Positions 24,485 through 33,766 of a stretch of 64,000 bases of DNA are shown in pieces. The stretch is from DATLGB01 sp038258425. GTDB lineage: Bacteria; Actinomycetota; Thermoleophilia; Solirubrobacterales; Solirubrobacteraceae. The notes under the pieces were generated by a model. That model made no database searches. It had not been told where the DNA came from and saw only the letters and a list, made by a program, of their open reading frames with translations. Within the stretch, counting starts at the first letter, position 1, and each line of letters starts with the position of its first letter. The position numbers and the translations under genes are program-made. Location: the NCBI GenBank assembly GCA_038258425.1, contig JBBSPV010000009.1:1-64000 (forward strand), read 5' to 3'.

Positions 24485-26152
24485 CTAGAAGAAGATGATG
24501 GTCAGGACGGCGGCCATCGCCAGGGCGGTGAAGCCGAGCAGCTTCGGCGACTCCCACCACTTGGGCGGGCGCTCGGGCTCCTCGATGTTGGCCGAGCCCC
24601 ACACGAGGCCCTGCAGCTCCGACTCGGGCTTGGGCACCGTGAAGAGCGTGACGGCCACGGTGACGACCGCGTCGACGACGAAGGCCGAGCCGGCGCCCCA
24701 GAAGGACTCGTCGAGGTCCGAGCCGAAGTTGAACGTCCCCGTGAACTTGTAGCCGACGTAGACGACGAGGGCGGCCACCGTGCCGGCCACGAGGCCCCAC
24801 AGACCCGCCTTCGGGGTCATCCGCTTCCAGAACATGCCGAAGATGAACGTCGCGAACAGCGGCGCGTTGAAGATGGAGAACAGCGCCTGCAGGTAGTTCT
24901 GCAGGTTGGAGTACGTCGAGGCGATGAGCGCCGTCGAGATGGCCACGACGATGCCGGCGAGCGTCACGTAGCGGCCGATGCGCACGTAGTAGTCGTCGGG
25001 CCGGCCCTTGCGGATGTAGGGCTCGATGAGGTCCGTCGTCATGACCGTGTTGAAGGCCGACACGTTGGCCGCCACCCCGGCCATGAAGGACGCCATCAGG
25101 CCGGTGATGGCGATGCCGAGCATCCCGTTGGGCAGGTACTTGTTGATCAGCAGCGGGATCGCGTTGTTGTACTGGAGGTTCGCGTCCGACCCGCCGATGC
25201 CCGGGATGACGACCAGGGCGATCATGCCCGGGATCATCACGATGAACGGGATGAACATCTTCGGAAACGCGCCGATGAGCGGCGTGCGCTGCCCGGCGGA
25301 GAGGTTGCGGGCGCTCAGGGCGCGCTGGACCTCGGCGAAGTTCGTCGTCCAGTAGCCGAACGAGAGCACGAACCCGAGCCCGAAGACCAGGCCGATCCAC
25401 GTCGCCCCGATCGGGTTGGTCACGTCGCCGGGCGCCGTGCCCTGCAGCGCGTGCAGGCCGGCCTCACCGAGCGACTTCGTGCCCTTGATCTTGTCCGTCA
25501 GCCCGGAGTAGCCGCCGACGTTGTGCAGCGCCACGAGCGTCAGCGGCACGAGCGCGGCCACGATCACGAAGAACTGAAGCACCTCGTTGTAGATCGCCGA
25601 GGAGAGCCCGCCGAGCAGGATGTAGCTGAGCACGATGATCGCGGCGACCACGATGCCGAGGAAGATGGGCCAGCCGAGCAGCAGCTTGAGCACGAGGGCG
25701 AGCGCGTAGAGGTTGACCCCGGCGATCAGCACCGTGCCCAGCGCGAAGGTCACGGAGTTGAAGATGTGCGAGGACTTGTCGAAGCGCTGCAGCAGGTACT
25801 CGGGGACGGAGCGGACCTTCGAGCCGTAGTAGAACGGCATCATCACCAGGCCGAGGAACACCATGGCCGGGACCGCGCCGATCCAGTAGTAGTTGACGGT
25901 GGCGATCCCGTACTGGGCGCCGTTGGCGGCGTTGCCGAGGATCTCCAGCGCCCCGAGGTTGGCCGACACGAAGGCCAGGCCGGTGATCCACGCGGGCAGC
26001 GAGCGGCCCGAGAGGAAGTAGTCGAGGCTCGTCTTGATGTAGCGCTTGGCGGCGAAGCCGATGCCGAGCACGACGACGAAGTAGATCGCGACGATCGCGT
26101 AGTCGAGGAAGTTCGTGTCCAGCCGGACGCTGGCGGCGGCGGTGATGGTCAT
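24485..26152 (-). CDS. sodium:solute symporter (SSS/SLC5 family)
   Basis: A 555-residue polytopic transporter with about 13-14 helices. LDYAIVAIYFVVVLGIGFAA starts helix 1 and YFLSGRSLPAWITGLAFV matches the SSS signature loop. The sodium-site helix region GLMASFMAGVAANVSAFNTV lies near the middle of the sequence, and a further conserved block is YWTTNFAEVQRALSA. It imports an organic solute with Na+; sugars, inositol or carboxylates are possible, and the sequence does not decide. The ATG at 26152 has no clear -10 or SD. Confidence 0.88.
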   Translation of the reverse strand: MTITAAASVRLDTNFLDYAIVAIYFVVVLGIGFAAKRYIKTSLDYFLSGRSLPAWITGLAFVSANLGALEILGNAANGAQYGIATVNYYWIGAVPAMVFLGLVMMPFYYGSKVRSVPEYLLQRFDKSSHIFNSVTFALGTVLIAGVNLYALALVLKLLLGWPIFLGIVVAAIIVLSYILLGGLSSAIYNEVLQFFVIVAALVPLTLVALHNVGGYSGLTDKIKGTKSLGEAGLHALQGTAPGDVTNPIGATWIGLVFGLGFVLSFGYWTTNFAEVQRALSARNLSAGQRTPLIGAFPKMFIPFIVMIPGMIALVVIPGIGGSDANLQYNNAIPLLINKYLPNGMLGIAITGLMASFMAGVAANVSAFNTVMTTDLIEPYIRKGRPDDYYVRIGRYVTLAGIVVAISTALIASTYSNLQNYLQALFSIFNAPLFATFIFGMFWKRMTPKAGLWGLVAGTVAALVVYVGYKFTGTFNFGSDLDESFWGAGSAFVVDAVVTVAVTLFTVPKPESELQGLVWGSANIEEPERPPKWWESPKLLGFTALAMAAVLTIIFF

Positions 26153-26201
26153 GCCGGAACCAGGAGTTCACCCCGCGTCGCGATGTTCCTGCAAGCGAAG
26201 T

Positions 26202-26909
26202 TCAGCGCGTCCGTCGCGGCCGCCGGCGCAGGCGGTGGATCGTCACCTTCCCGGGACCTGGATCGCCCGACGCCGTCGCGAGCCACTGGGCCTTCACCGC
26301 GCGCAGGAACGCCGTGCAGCCCGCGCGGCCCGGATCGCCCAGCCACAGCTCGCCGCCCGGCGCCACGACCCGGTCGACCAGGGCGTGGAGCGTGCCGGCC
26401 TGGGCGAACGTGTAGAGCACGTCGGCGCCGAGGAGCAGGTCCCACGGGTCGCCGAGGCCGTCGGCCCGCGCCCAGTCGGTGGCCGCGACCTCCCCGCGGC
26501 AGTCGTTGAGGGCGAGGTTGTGGGCCGCGTAGACGATCGCCTCGACAGCGGCGTCGGTGGCCAGGACCTCTGCGCCGGCGCGCGCGGCGGCGACGGCCGG
26601 CAGCCCGAGGCCGCAGCCGACCTCGAGCACGCGCCGGCCGGTCAGCGAGCCCGCTCGGGCCACGGCGCGGGCCAGCGCCGTCCCGCTCGGCCACGCGGAC
26701 GCCCAGTAGGGCGTCGGGCGCCCCGCCCCGGCGAGCGCCTCGGCCTCGCGCACCGCGTCGAAGGACCGGGGCCGGGCCCGCAACAGGGGCCCGCCGGGCA
26801 GCTCGACGCGCTGGAGCACGACGTCGGCCAGCGCCGCCGGCGCGTCGCCGCGCACCCGCGCGAGCTGCTCGGCCACCGAGACGCGCAGGACGGCCTCGGC
26901 GTCCGTCAT
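26202..26909 (-). CDS. METTL-type class I methyltransferase
   Basis: A 235-residue protein. PYWASAWPSGTALARAVAR followed by VLEVGCGLGLPAVAAARAGAEVLATD is the pattern of the Methyltransf_16 family (nicotinamide/protein N-methyltransferase-like), and WDLLLGADVLYTFAQ matches its DVxY region. Members usually methylate lysines of elongation factors or other proteins; the target here is unknown. The ATG at 26909 (MTDAEAVL) is chosen over the upstream ATG at 27002 because the latter reaches into the divergent KUP gene. Confidence 0.75.
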   Translation of the reverse strand: MTDAEAVLRVSVAEQLARVRGDAPAALADVVLQRVELPGGPLLRARPRSFDAVREAEALAGAGRPTPYWASAWPSGTALARAVARAGSLTGRRVLEVGCGLGLPAVAAARAGAEVLATDAAVEAIVYAAHNLALNDCRGEVAATDWARADGLGDPWDLLLGADVLYTFAQAGTLHALVDRVVAPGGELWLGDPGRAGCTAFLRAVKAQWLATASGDPGPGKVTIHRLRRRPRRTR

Positions 26910-26956
26910 CCCCGTGCGCTGCCCGCGGCCGCTCCAGCCGTCACACTGTCGCCGCA

Positions 26957-28933
26957 GTGAGCGACGCGACGCCACGTCCGGAGGATCCCCCGGCTCACGC
27001 ACAGTCGCCGAGCGGCCCCACGCCGGACGTCGCCGCCACGCCCGTGCACCGGGCCGGCACGGCGGCGCTGACGCTCGGCGCCCTCGGCATCGTCTTCGGT
27101 GACATCGGCACCTCGCCGCTGTACGCCGTCCAGGCCATCTTCACCGGCGACGAGAGCCCGGTCTCGCCGACGCGCGGCGACGTCTTCGGCGTCATCAGCC
27201 TCGTCGTGTGGGCCGTGACGATCGTCGTCTCGATCAAGTACCTGACGCTGATCATGCGCGCCGACAACGACGGCGAGGGCGGCATCATGGCGCTGATCGC
27301 CCTCGTGCAGTCCCACCGCGCCCGCCGCCCGCTCGCCGGGCTCGGGCTCGTGGCGCTCGGCGTCTTCGGCGCCTCGCTGTTCTACGGCGACGGGATGATC
27401 ACCCCGGCCATCTCCGTGCTCTCCGCGGTCGAGGGCCTCGAGCTCGTCGACCCGGGGCTCGACCACCTCGTGGTGCCGATCGCGCTGGCCATCATCAGCG
27501 GGCTGTTCCTCGTCCAGCGCTTCGGCACCGGCGCCGTGGGGCGCCTGTTCGGCCCGGTGATGGCCGGGTGGTTCACGGTGCTCGCCCTCACCGGCCTGGC
27601 CGAGATCGTCCAGCACCCGGGGATCCTCGGCGCCCTGTCCCCGCACCATGCGGTCGCCTTCTTCCTCGACCGCCCGGGGGTGGCGTTCCTGTCGCTCGGC
27701 GCGGTCGTCCTCACCGTGACGGGTGCCGAGGCGCTGTACGCGGACATGGGCCACTTCGGCCGGCCGCCGATCCGCCGCGCCTGGTTCGCCGTCGTGTTCC
27801 CCGCCCTGACGCTGCAGTACCTCGGCCAGGGCGCCCTCGTGCTGCGCGACCCCTCGGCGATCGACCATCCGTTCTTCTCGCTCGCGCCGCAGTGGGCGCG
27901 GATCCCCCTCGTCGTCCTCGCCACGGTGGCGGCGATCATCGCCTCCCAGGCCGTCATCTCCGGCGCGTTCTCCGTCACCCGCCAGGCGATGCATCTCGGC
28001 TTCGTGCCCCGCATCGCCATCCGCCACACGTCCGCCAAGGAGGTCGGACAGGTCTACGCGCCGGCGATCAACTGGACGGTCTGCGCCGCGGTCATCGCGC
28101 TGGTCATCGGCTTCGGAACCTCCGAGCGGCTGGCGTCGGCCTACGGCATCGCCGTGACCGGCACGCTGGCGATCGACACGATCCTCTTCTTCGTCGTCGT
28201 GCGGACCCTGTGGAAGCGCTCGCTCCCGCTGACCCTCGCGGGCGCCGCGGCCTTTCTCACCGTCGACCTCGCGTTCTTCGGCGCCAACGTGCCGAAGATC
28301 CCGCACGGCGGCTGGTTCCCGCTCGCCATCGCGGCCATCGTGTTCACCGTCCTGATGACCTGGCAGCGGGGCCGCAAGCTCATCACCCGCGAGCGCGAGG
28401 AGGAGGAGGGGTCGCTGCGCGACTTCATCCAGTCCCTGCACGACGACGAGATGCCGGTGGAGCGCGTGGCGGGCACCGCGGTCTTCCTGCACCCGTCCAA
28501 CGTCACGACGCCGCTGGCCCTGCGCGCCAACGTCGAGCACAACCACGTCCTGCACCACTGCGTGGTGATCGTCTCGGTGGAGGTCGAGCGGGTGCCCCAC
28601 GTGCCGCCCGAGGACCGGCTCTTCGTCGACGAGCTCGGCTTCGGCGACGACGGCATCTCCCACGTCAAGGCCTGCTTCGGCTACCTCGACCGCCCAGACA
28701 TCCCAGCCATTCTGCGGACGGCCGAGCTTCACGGCCTCGAGCGCCCGATCGACGTCGACGACGCCTCGTACTTCCTCTCGCGCATGACCATCGTGCCCAC
28801 CCGCGCGCCCGGGATGCGGCCCTGGCGCAAGCGCCTGTTCGCCCTGATGGCGCGCAACTCGGCCAACGCCGCGGAGTACTTCCACCTGCCGGGCGACCGC
28901 GTGGTGACCGTCGGCTCGCGGGTCGACTTCTAG
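26957..28933 (+). CDS. kup: KUP-family potassium uptake transporter
   Basis: A 658-residue protein importing K+ together with H+. The first helix carries the signature GALGIVFGDIGTSPLYAVQAI and the next conserved blocks are SLVVWAVTIVVSIKYL and NDGEGGIMALIALVQ. Twelve helices end near residue 450, followed by a cytoplasmic C-terminal domain of about 200 residues with FLHPSNVTTPLAL and YFLSRMTIVPT, both typical of Kup. It starts with GTG 26957, 9 nt after CACACT (26942-26947), a weak -10 candidate. The neighbour is a cation antiporter, so the two probably serve K+/Na+/pH homeostasis. Confidence 0.92.
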   Translation: MSDATPRPEDPPAHAQSPSGPTPDVAATPVHRAGTAALTLGALGIVFGDIGTSPLYAVQAIFTGDESPVSPTRGDVFGVISLVVWAVTIVVSIKYLTLIMRADNDGEGGIMALIALVQSHRARRPLAGLGLVALGVFGASLFYGDGMITPAISVLSAVEGLELVDPGLDHLVVPIALAIISGLFLVQRFGTGAVGRLFGPVMAGWFTVLALTGLAEIVQHPGILGALSPHHAVAFFLDRPGVAFLSLGAVVLTVTGAEALYADMGHFGRPPIRRAWFAVVFPALTLQYLGQGALVLRDPSAIDHPFFSLAPQWARIPLVVLATVAAIIASQAVISGAFSVTRQAMHLGFVPRIAIRHTSAKEVGQVYAPAINWTVCAAVIALVIGFGTSERLASAYGIAVTGTLAIDTILFFVVVRTLWKRSLPLTLAGAAAFLTVDLAFFGANVPKIPHGGWFPLAIAAIVFTVLMTWQRGRKLITREREEEEGSLRDFIQSLHDDEMPVERVAGTAVFLHPSNVTTPLALRANVEHNHVLHHCVVIVSVEVERVPHVPPEDRLFVDELGFGDDGISHVKACFGYLDRPDIPAILRTAELHGLERPIDVDDASYFLSRMTIVPTRAPGMRPWRKRLFALMARNSANAAEYFHLPGDRVVTVGSRVDF

Positions 28934-28964
28934 CCCGATCCGGGTAGCGCCCCCGGGCTGCCCC

Positions 28965-30548
28965 ATGGACGAGCCCGCGCTTCCCCTCCTCATCGTGCTG
29001 CTGACCGGCGTCGGCCTCGTCGTGCTGGCCCCGAAGCTGCGCGTCCCCTATCCGATCCTCGTGCTCTTCGGCGGCGCGGCGCTCGGGATCGTGCCCGGCA
29101 TGCCCGATGTCGTCGTCTCGCCCGACGTCGTGCTGCTCGTCCTGCTGCCGCCGCTGTTGTACTCCGCGGCGTTCTTCTTCCCGCTCGGCTCGCTGAAGCG
29201 CAACGCGCGGCCGATCGGGCTGCTCGCCATCGTCGTCACCGGCCTGACCATGGGTGCGGTGGCGGTCGCCGCTCACGTCGCCTTCGGCATCTCCTGGCCC
29301 GTCGCCTTCGTGCTCGGAGCCATCCTCTCCCCCACCGATCCCACGGCGGTGGAGGCGATCGCCAGCCGCCTCCACGTGCCGCGCGAGCTCGTCGCCGTCC
29401 TGCAGGGCGAGAGCCTCATCAACGACGCGATGGCGCTGACGCTCTACGCATCGGCCCTGATGCTCGTGGTCGAGGGGCAGCTGTCGGCGGGGCACGTGCT
29501 GGGCCAGTTCCTCGGCGGCGTGGCCGGCGGCGTGGCCATCGGCCTCGTGTTCGGCTGGCTCGTCGTCAACGTGCGCGCCCGCGTGGACTCGGCGCCGGAG
29601 GAGCTCGCGCTCTCGATCGGCTCCGCCTACGTCGCCTATCTCGCCGCGGACGCCGTACACGCCTCCGGCGTCCTGGCCGCGGTGGTGATCGGCTTCTACC
29701 ACGGCCGCCGCCAGCACCAGTGGATCTCGGCCGGGACCCGGCTGCACACCTTCTCCTTCTGGTCCATGCTCACGTTCCTCATCAACGCGGTGCTGTTCGT
29801 CCTCATCGGCCTGCAGCTCCCGCAGGTGGTCGGGGCGCTCGACGAGCGCTCGCTCGGCACGCTGATCGGCGGCACGCTGCTCGTCACGGCGGTCATCGTC
29901 GCCGTCCGGGTCGCCTGGGTGGGAAGCACGACGAGCGCGCTGCGGCTCGTGGAGCGGCGCGGCACGCCGAAGGGCGCGCTCTCCAACCGCTTCGCCATCG
30001 TCGTCGGGCTGATCGGGATGCGCGGCGGCGTCTCCCTCGCGGCGGTGCTGGCGCTGCCCGAGAAGGTCGCCGACGGCGGCGCCTTCCCGGAGCGCGACCT
30101 GCTGATCTTCGTCACCTTCGGCGTCATCGTGCTGACCCTCGCCGGCGAGGGGCTGGCCATGCCGACGCTGCTGCGCCGGCTCGGGCTCGAGGGGGACGAG
30201 ACCGTCGAACGCGAGGAGACGGAGGCCCGCCTCGAGGTGGCCCGGGCGGCGCACGACCGGCTGGGCGAGCTGCGCGACGAGCCCTGGGTGCGCGATGAGA
30301 CGGCCGAGCGCCTCGCCGAGCTCTACGCGTTCCGGGAGCAGCGCTACGCCGCCCGGATGGACGGCAACGGCCGCGAGCACCACGAGGAGCGCTCCCAGGA
30401 CTTCCAGCGCCTGCGCCGCGAGCTGCTCGCGGCCGAGCGGCGCACGCTGGCCGCGATGCGCGACGAGGGCCGCATCGACGGCGACGTGGCCGGGCGCGTC
30501 GAGTACGACCTCGACCTGGAGGAGAACCGGCTCGAGCCGGAGGTCTGA
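28965..30548 (+). CDS. Na+/H+ antiporter (CPA1/NhaP type)
   Basis: A 527-residue protein. Helices fill residues 8-410, with ILSPTDPTAVEAI and LQGESLINDAMALTLYA as the CPA1 core motifs (the ND pair is the ion site) and GMRGGVSLAAVLALP as the conserved later helix. The last 110 residues are a charged helical cytoplasmic tail (VEREETEARLEVARAAHDRL) as in bacterial NhaP/Nhe homologues. It exchanges external H+ for internal Na+ or K+. The ATG at 28965 follows a TAGCGC at 28945-28950 by 14 nt; KUP lies 31 bp upstream. Confidence 0.9.
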   Translation: MDEPALPLLIVLLTGVGLVVLAPKLRVPYPILVLFGGAALGIVPGMPDVVVSPDVVLLVLLPPLLYSAAFFFPLGSLKRNARPIGLLAIVVTGLTMGAVAVAAHVAFGISWPVAFVLGAILSPTDPTAVEAIASRLHVPRELVAVLQGESLINDAMALTLYASALMLVVEGQLSAGHVLGQFLGGVAGGVAIGLVFGWLVVNVRARVDSAPEELALSIGSAYVAYLAADAVHASGVLAAVVIGFYHGRRQHQWISAGTRLHTFSFWSMLTFLINAVLFVLIGLQLPQVVGALDERSLGTLIGGTLLVTAVIVAVRVAWVGSTTSALRLVERRGTPKGALSNRFAIVVGLIGMRGGVSLAAVLALPEKVADGGAFPERDLLIFVTFGVIVLTLAGEGLAMPTLLRRLGLEGDETVEREETEARLEVARAAHDRLGELRDEPWVRDETAERLAELYAFREQRYAARMDGNGREHHEERSQDFQRLRRELLAAERRTLAAMRDEGRIDGDVAGRVEYDLDLEENRLEPEV

Positions 30549-30567
30549 GCCGGATAGCTTCCTGCGG

Positions 30568-31617
30568 ATGCCGACCGTCGCGGTCTACGGCGCCAGCGGG
30601 TTCACCGGGCGCCTCGTGCTCGCCGAGCTGGCGCGCCGGGGGATCGATGCCGTCGCCTGCGGTCGCGACGCGCGCCGCCTGCGGGCGACGGGGGCGACGA
30701 GGATCGCGGTCGCGGGGCTCGGCGACGCCGGCGCCCTGCGTGCCGCCTTCGAGGGCGCCACCGTCGTGGCCAACTGCGCCGGACCCTTCCACCGCACCGG
30801 CGAGCCCGTGCTGCGCGCCGCCGCGGCGGCGGGCGCGCACTACCTCGACACGACGGGCGAGCGGCCGTGGATGCGCCGCGCCTTCGGGGCGCTGGACGCC
30901 GTCGTCGCGGACGCCGGCGTCGCCGCGGTGCCGGCCATGGGCTTCGACTACCTGCCCGGCGACCTGCTCTGCGCGCTCGTCGGGCGACGGGTCCAGCCGC
31001 TCGCCGAGCTCGTGGTGGTCTACGACCTCGAGGGTTTCGCCATGACGCGCGGAACGCTGCGCTCCGGGCTCGAGATGCTCGCCGAGCCTTCTGGCGCCGC
31101 GGCGCCGGCACCGCGGCGCGCCGCCGTGCGGCTGCCCGCGCCGGCGGGCCGTCAGGCCGTGGTGCCCTACCCGGGCGGGGAGGTCGTCACCGCACCGCGC
31201 CACCTGCGCACGCCGCCGCCACGCGTCTTCATCACGGCCCGCTCGCTCGCGCCGGCGGCCGTGGCCGGCGTGCTCGGCGCGCTGCTCCCGCTCGGGCGTG
31301 CCCTCATGGCCACCCCGCTGCGCGCCGGGCTCGAACGGGCGATCGGGCGGCTCCCGGAGGGTCCGGACGAGGCGTCCCGGCGCGGCGTGCGCTGGGCGGT
31401 CGCGGCGCTGGCGCGGGGTGAGCACGGGCGCCTCGCCCAGGGGCGGGTCTCCGGCAGCGACGTCTACGGGCTGACGGCCGCCACGATCGCCGAGGGCGTG
31501 CAGCGACTCGCGGCTGCGGACTTCGCCGGGCGCGGGACGCTCGCGCCCGCCGAGGCGTTCGACGCGGAGGAGCTCGCCGGCGCCCTGGACGCCCACGGCG
31601 TACGGTTCGCGGCATGA
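30568..31617 (+). CDS. trans-acting enoyl reductase / saccharopine dehydrogenase-like protein
   Basis: A 349-residue NAD(P)-binding protein. VAVYGASGFTGRLVLAELARRG is the Rossmann loop, VVANCAGPFHRTGEPVLRAAAAAG the conserved cofactor region, and HYLDTTGE the catalytic-region motif of the saccharopine-reductase-like/trans-acting enoyl reductase family. Such proteins act in lipid metabolism in mycobacteria or remain uncharacterised. The ATG at 30568 is 7 nt after TAGCTT (30555-30560). Its stop overlaps the following GNAT gene in ATGA. Confidence 0.75.
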   Translation: MPTVAVYGASGFTGRLVLAELARRGIDAVACGRDARRLRATGATRIAVAGLGDAGALRAAFEGATVVANCAGPFHRTGEPVLRAAAAAGAHYLDTTGERPWMRRAFGALDAVVADAGVAAVPAMGFDYLPGDLLCALVGRRVQPLAELVVVYDLEGFAMTRGTLRSGLEMLAEPSGAAAPAPRRAAVRLPAPAGRQAVVPYPGGEVVTAPRHLRTPPPRVFITARSLAPAAVAGVLGALLPLGRALMATPLRAGLERAIGRLPEGPDEASRRGVRWAVAALARGEHGRLAQGRVSGSDVYGLTAATIAEGVQRLAAADFAGRGTLAPAEAFDAEELAGALDAHGVRFAA

Positions 31618-32060
31618 CCATCCGCGCGCTGAAGCCCGGCGACCTCGACGCCTGGCGCCCGCTGTGGGACGGCTACCTCCGGTTCTACCGGGAGGAGCTC
31701 CCCGAGGCGACCACGCTGGCGACCTTCGAGCGCCTGTGCGCCCGCCGGGACGGGATGGCCGGCCTGGTCGCCGTCGACGACGACGGCGGCCTGCTCGGCT
31801 TCGCGCACGTCGTCGTGCACCCGTCGACCTGGAGCCGCACGAGCTACGCCTATCTCGAGGACCTGTTCGTGGCCGAGACCGGCCGGCGCTCCGGCACCGG
31901 CCGCGCCCTCATCGAGGCGGTCACCGCCCACGCCGCCGAGGCCGGCGCGGAGAAGGTCTACTGGCACACGGAGGACCACAACGCCCGTGCCCGCTCGCTC
32001 TACGACGCCGTGGCGACGCTGACGGCGTTCCAGATGTACGAGCGCCCCGTCGCGACCTAG
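31614..32060 (+). CDS. GNAT-family N-acetyltransferase
   Basis: A 148-residue single-domain acetyltransferase. IRALKPGDLDAWRPLW is strand 1/helix 1, GLLGFAHVVVHPSTWS the middle strands, and LEDLFVAETGRRSGTGRALIEAV the acetyl-CoA loop (R-R-x-G-x-G-R). HTEDHNARARSLYDAV is the C-terminal motif B. It acetylates an amine or amino group of unknown identity. It is coupled to the upstream reductase-like gene by a 4-bp overlap. Confidence 0.85.
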   Translation: MTIRALKPGDLDAWRPLWDGYLRFYREELPEATTLATFERLCARRDGMAGLVAVDDDGGLLGFAHVVVHPSTWSRTSYAYLEDLFVAETGRRSGTGRALIEAVTAHAAEAGAEKVYWHTEDHNARARSLYDAVATLTAFQMYERPVAT

Positions 32061-32124
32061 AGTCCCGGCGCGCCAGCCGGGTCCGGCGAGTGAGCCTCCG
32101 TGCGCGGTCGGCCGGAAACGAGGT

Positions 32125-32433
32125 ATGACCTCCCTCCCCCGACTGGTGGCTCCCGTGGCCGTCGCGGTGGTCGTCCTGGCCATCCTGACGGCCATCGCCG
32201 CCGGTCCGATCTTCCTCATCCCCTGGGTGCTCGCCGCCCTGCTGTGGGTCGGCTTCGTGGCGGTCGCCCGCGGCGGCGCCCGCGGCCGCAGCGGCCGCGA
32301 CGGCTCACGCTCCTCCGACGGGGCCATTCCCAACCAGGGCTTCGACCGCTCCACGCCGCTCGGCGACACCGACCAGCACGCGAGCGAGCGGACCACGGGC
32401 CGGCCCGAGGGTCTCGCCCGCGACGGCGGCTGA
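32125..32433 (+). CDS. small membrane protein, unknown
   Basis: A 102-residue protein with two tightly spaced helices (VAVAVVVLAILTAIAAGP and FLIPWVLAALLWVGFVAVA), followed by a Gly/Arg/Ser-rich, hydrophilic tail of about 50 residues. An AACGAGG stretch a few bases before ATG 32125 may serve as Shine-Dalgarno. I do not recognise a family. Confidence 0.6.
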   Translation: MTSLPRLVAPVAVAVVVLAILTAIAAGPIFLIPWVLAALLWVGFVAVARGGARGRSGRDGSRSSDGAIPNQGFDRSTPLGDTDQHASERTTGRPEGLARDGG

Positions 32434-32467
32434 CCGCCGCCGCGGGCCCGGCCGGCGGTCGGCACGG

Positions 32468-33109
32468 TCAGAGGCAGACGGCGTAGGCCTCGAACGCGGT
32501 GTCGACGTTGCCCGTGTTGTTGACGTACACCCGCCACGTCGTCGCCGAGTTCGGATAGCTCGAGCTCAGCGCGACGTCGGTGCCGCCGACGGAGAACGCC
32601 CCCCCGCCCACGACGAACTTGCCCGCCGGACACGAGGCCAGCGCGCCCTTCTGCGTCTGACCCGGAAGCCCGACGCCGGCGCCCTTGACGATCTGCTGCG
32701 CGACCGCCGCGGCCGGGCCCGTGGCCCCCTTGGGGCCCGGGCTGCCTTTGGGGCCGGCAACGCCCTTGGACCCCTGTGGGCCGGTGGCGCCCGCCGGTCC
32801 GGCCAGACCCGCCGGACCCGCGGAACCCCGCTGCCCGGCCACACCCGCCGGCCCGGCGGGCCCGGCCGGACCGCCACTGACGGCCCGCAGCTGGCCGCGG
32901 CGGAAGTCACGGGCCAGCAGCGTGCCGTCGGCGACGTGGCTGGTGGTGACGGCGCCGCGGGCCAGATCCGATCGCATGACCGCCTTCGGCCGCAGCTGCT
33001 TCGGCCCGACGCTGTTGCGCGGGAGCGTCGCCGCCGCCCAACCCGTCCCTCCGAGGGAGACGAGCAGGGCGGCGAAGGCGACAGCGAGCGCCGGGGAGGG
33101 GCGGCGCAT
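32468..33109 (-). CDS. secreted collagen-like protein 1
   Basis: A 213-residue protein with an N-terminal signal peptide (ALAVAFAALLVSLGGTGWAA). A 50-residue segment follows that includes LPRNSVGPKQLRPKAV and LLARDFRRGQL, a recurrent N-terminal style in Solirubrobacterales collagen-like proteins. Residues about 80-133 are an uninterrupted run of Gly-X-Y triplets (GPAGPAGPAG to GPKGATGP). The C-terminal ~75 residues are a small beta-rich head with Cys at both ends. A trimeric stalk-and-head surface protein is the likely form. It starts 3 nt after the upstream collagen-like gene's stop. Confidence 0.8.
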   Translation of the reverse strand: MRRPSPALAVAFAALLVSLGGTGWAAATLPRNSVGPKQLRPKAVMRSDLARGAVTTSHVADGTLLARDFRRGQLRAVSGGPAGPAGPAGVAGQRGSAGPAGLAGPAGATGPQGSKGVAGPKGSPGPKGATGPAAAVAQQIVKGAGVGLPGQTQKGALASCPAGKFVVGGGAFSVGGTDVALSSSYPNSATTWRVYVNNTGNVDTAFEAYAVCL

Positions 33110-33112
33110 CGG

Positions 33113-33766
33113 CTAGCTGATGGAGCCGACGGGGATCGCCGTGAGCTGGCTGTTCAGGGCGGCGCCACCGGCCCCCGGGGTCAGGCAGCGCAGCTCGATG
33201 GCCTGGACGCCTGGCCCGGCGGTGGTGGCGGCCTGCAGGCTCATCGGAGTGCGCTGGCTGGCGATGGCCGGCTTGGTCTGGCTGGTGTCGAGCGTCGTCC
33301 CGCCACGCGTCAGCGCACACTCGCCGATCCCCGTGCCCAGGGTGAAGAGCGTGAGCTTGGCGCTGACGAAGTACTTGCCGGTGGCCGGCGCGAGCTTGAG
33401 CACGGTCTTCTCGACGTCCTGGGCGAGGTTCTCCGAGGCCAGCGACGCGGTGCGCAGGCTCGGCAGCACCGCCGGCCCCGCCGGCCCGGCCGCGCCCTTG
33501 GGTCCGCTCGCACCGGTGGCGCCGGTGGCGCCGGTGGCGCCCTTCGGCCCCGCCGCGCCGGCCGGGCCGGTGGCACCGCGCAGGGACCTGCGCGCCTTGC
33601 GGGTGAGCTTGGACGCCGGGACCGAGCGCTTGCGCAGGTCGTTGCCGGTCAGGCTCGCGTTCTTGACGTCCTTGCCGGTCACGAGCTTGGCCGCGGTGGC
33701 GGTCCCGCCGAGGGCGGCGAAGACCGCGACCGTCGCCAGGGCGGTTGAGGGAGAGGGCAGTCTCAT
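33113..33766 (-). CDS. secreted collagen-like protein 2
   Basis: A 217-residue relative of the downstream gene. It has a signal peptide (STALATVAVFAALGGTATAA), a linker with VTGKDVKNASLTGNDLRKRS, a shorter collagen block of about 36 residues (GATGPAGAAGPKGATGATG onward) and a C-terminal domain of ~120 residues with two Cys. I start at ATG 33766, which has a GGAGG Shine-Dalgarno 9-10 nt upstream and overlaps the stop of the 64-residue gene in ATGA. The longer open frame reaching 34015 shadows that small gene. Probably a trimeric surface stalk. Confidence 0.8.
   Translation of the reverse strand: MRLPSPSTALATVAVFAALGGTATAAKLVTGKDVKNASLTGNDLRKRSVPASKLTRKARRSLRGATGPAGAAGPKGATGATGATGASGPKGAAGPAGPAVLPSLRTASLASENLAQDVEKTVLKLAPATGKYFVSAKLTLFTLGTGIGECALTRGGTTLDTSQTKPAIASQRTPMSLQAATTAGPGVQAIELRCLTPGAGGAALNSQLTAIPVGSIS

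Noticed and set aside
24056..26509. 817-codon plus-strand open frame
   Set aside because: Antisense to the symporter; His/Asp/Arg-rich translation typical of a reversed membrane-protein gene.
26906..28993. 695-codon minus-strand open frame
   Set aside because: Antisense to KUP; no motifs, and the plus-strand product is unmistakable.
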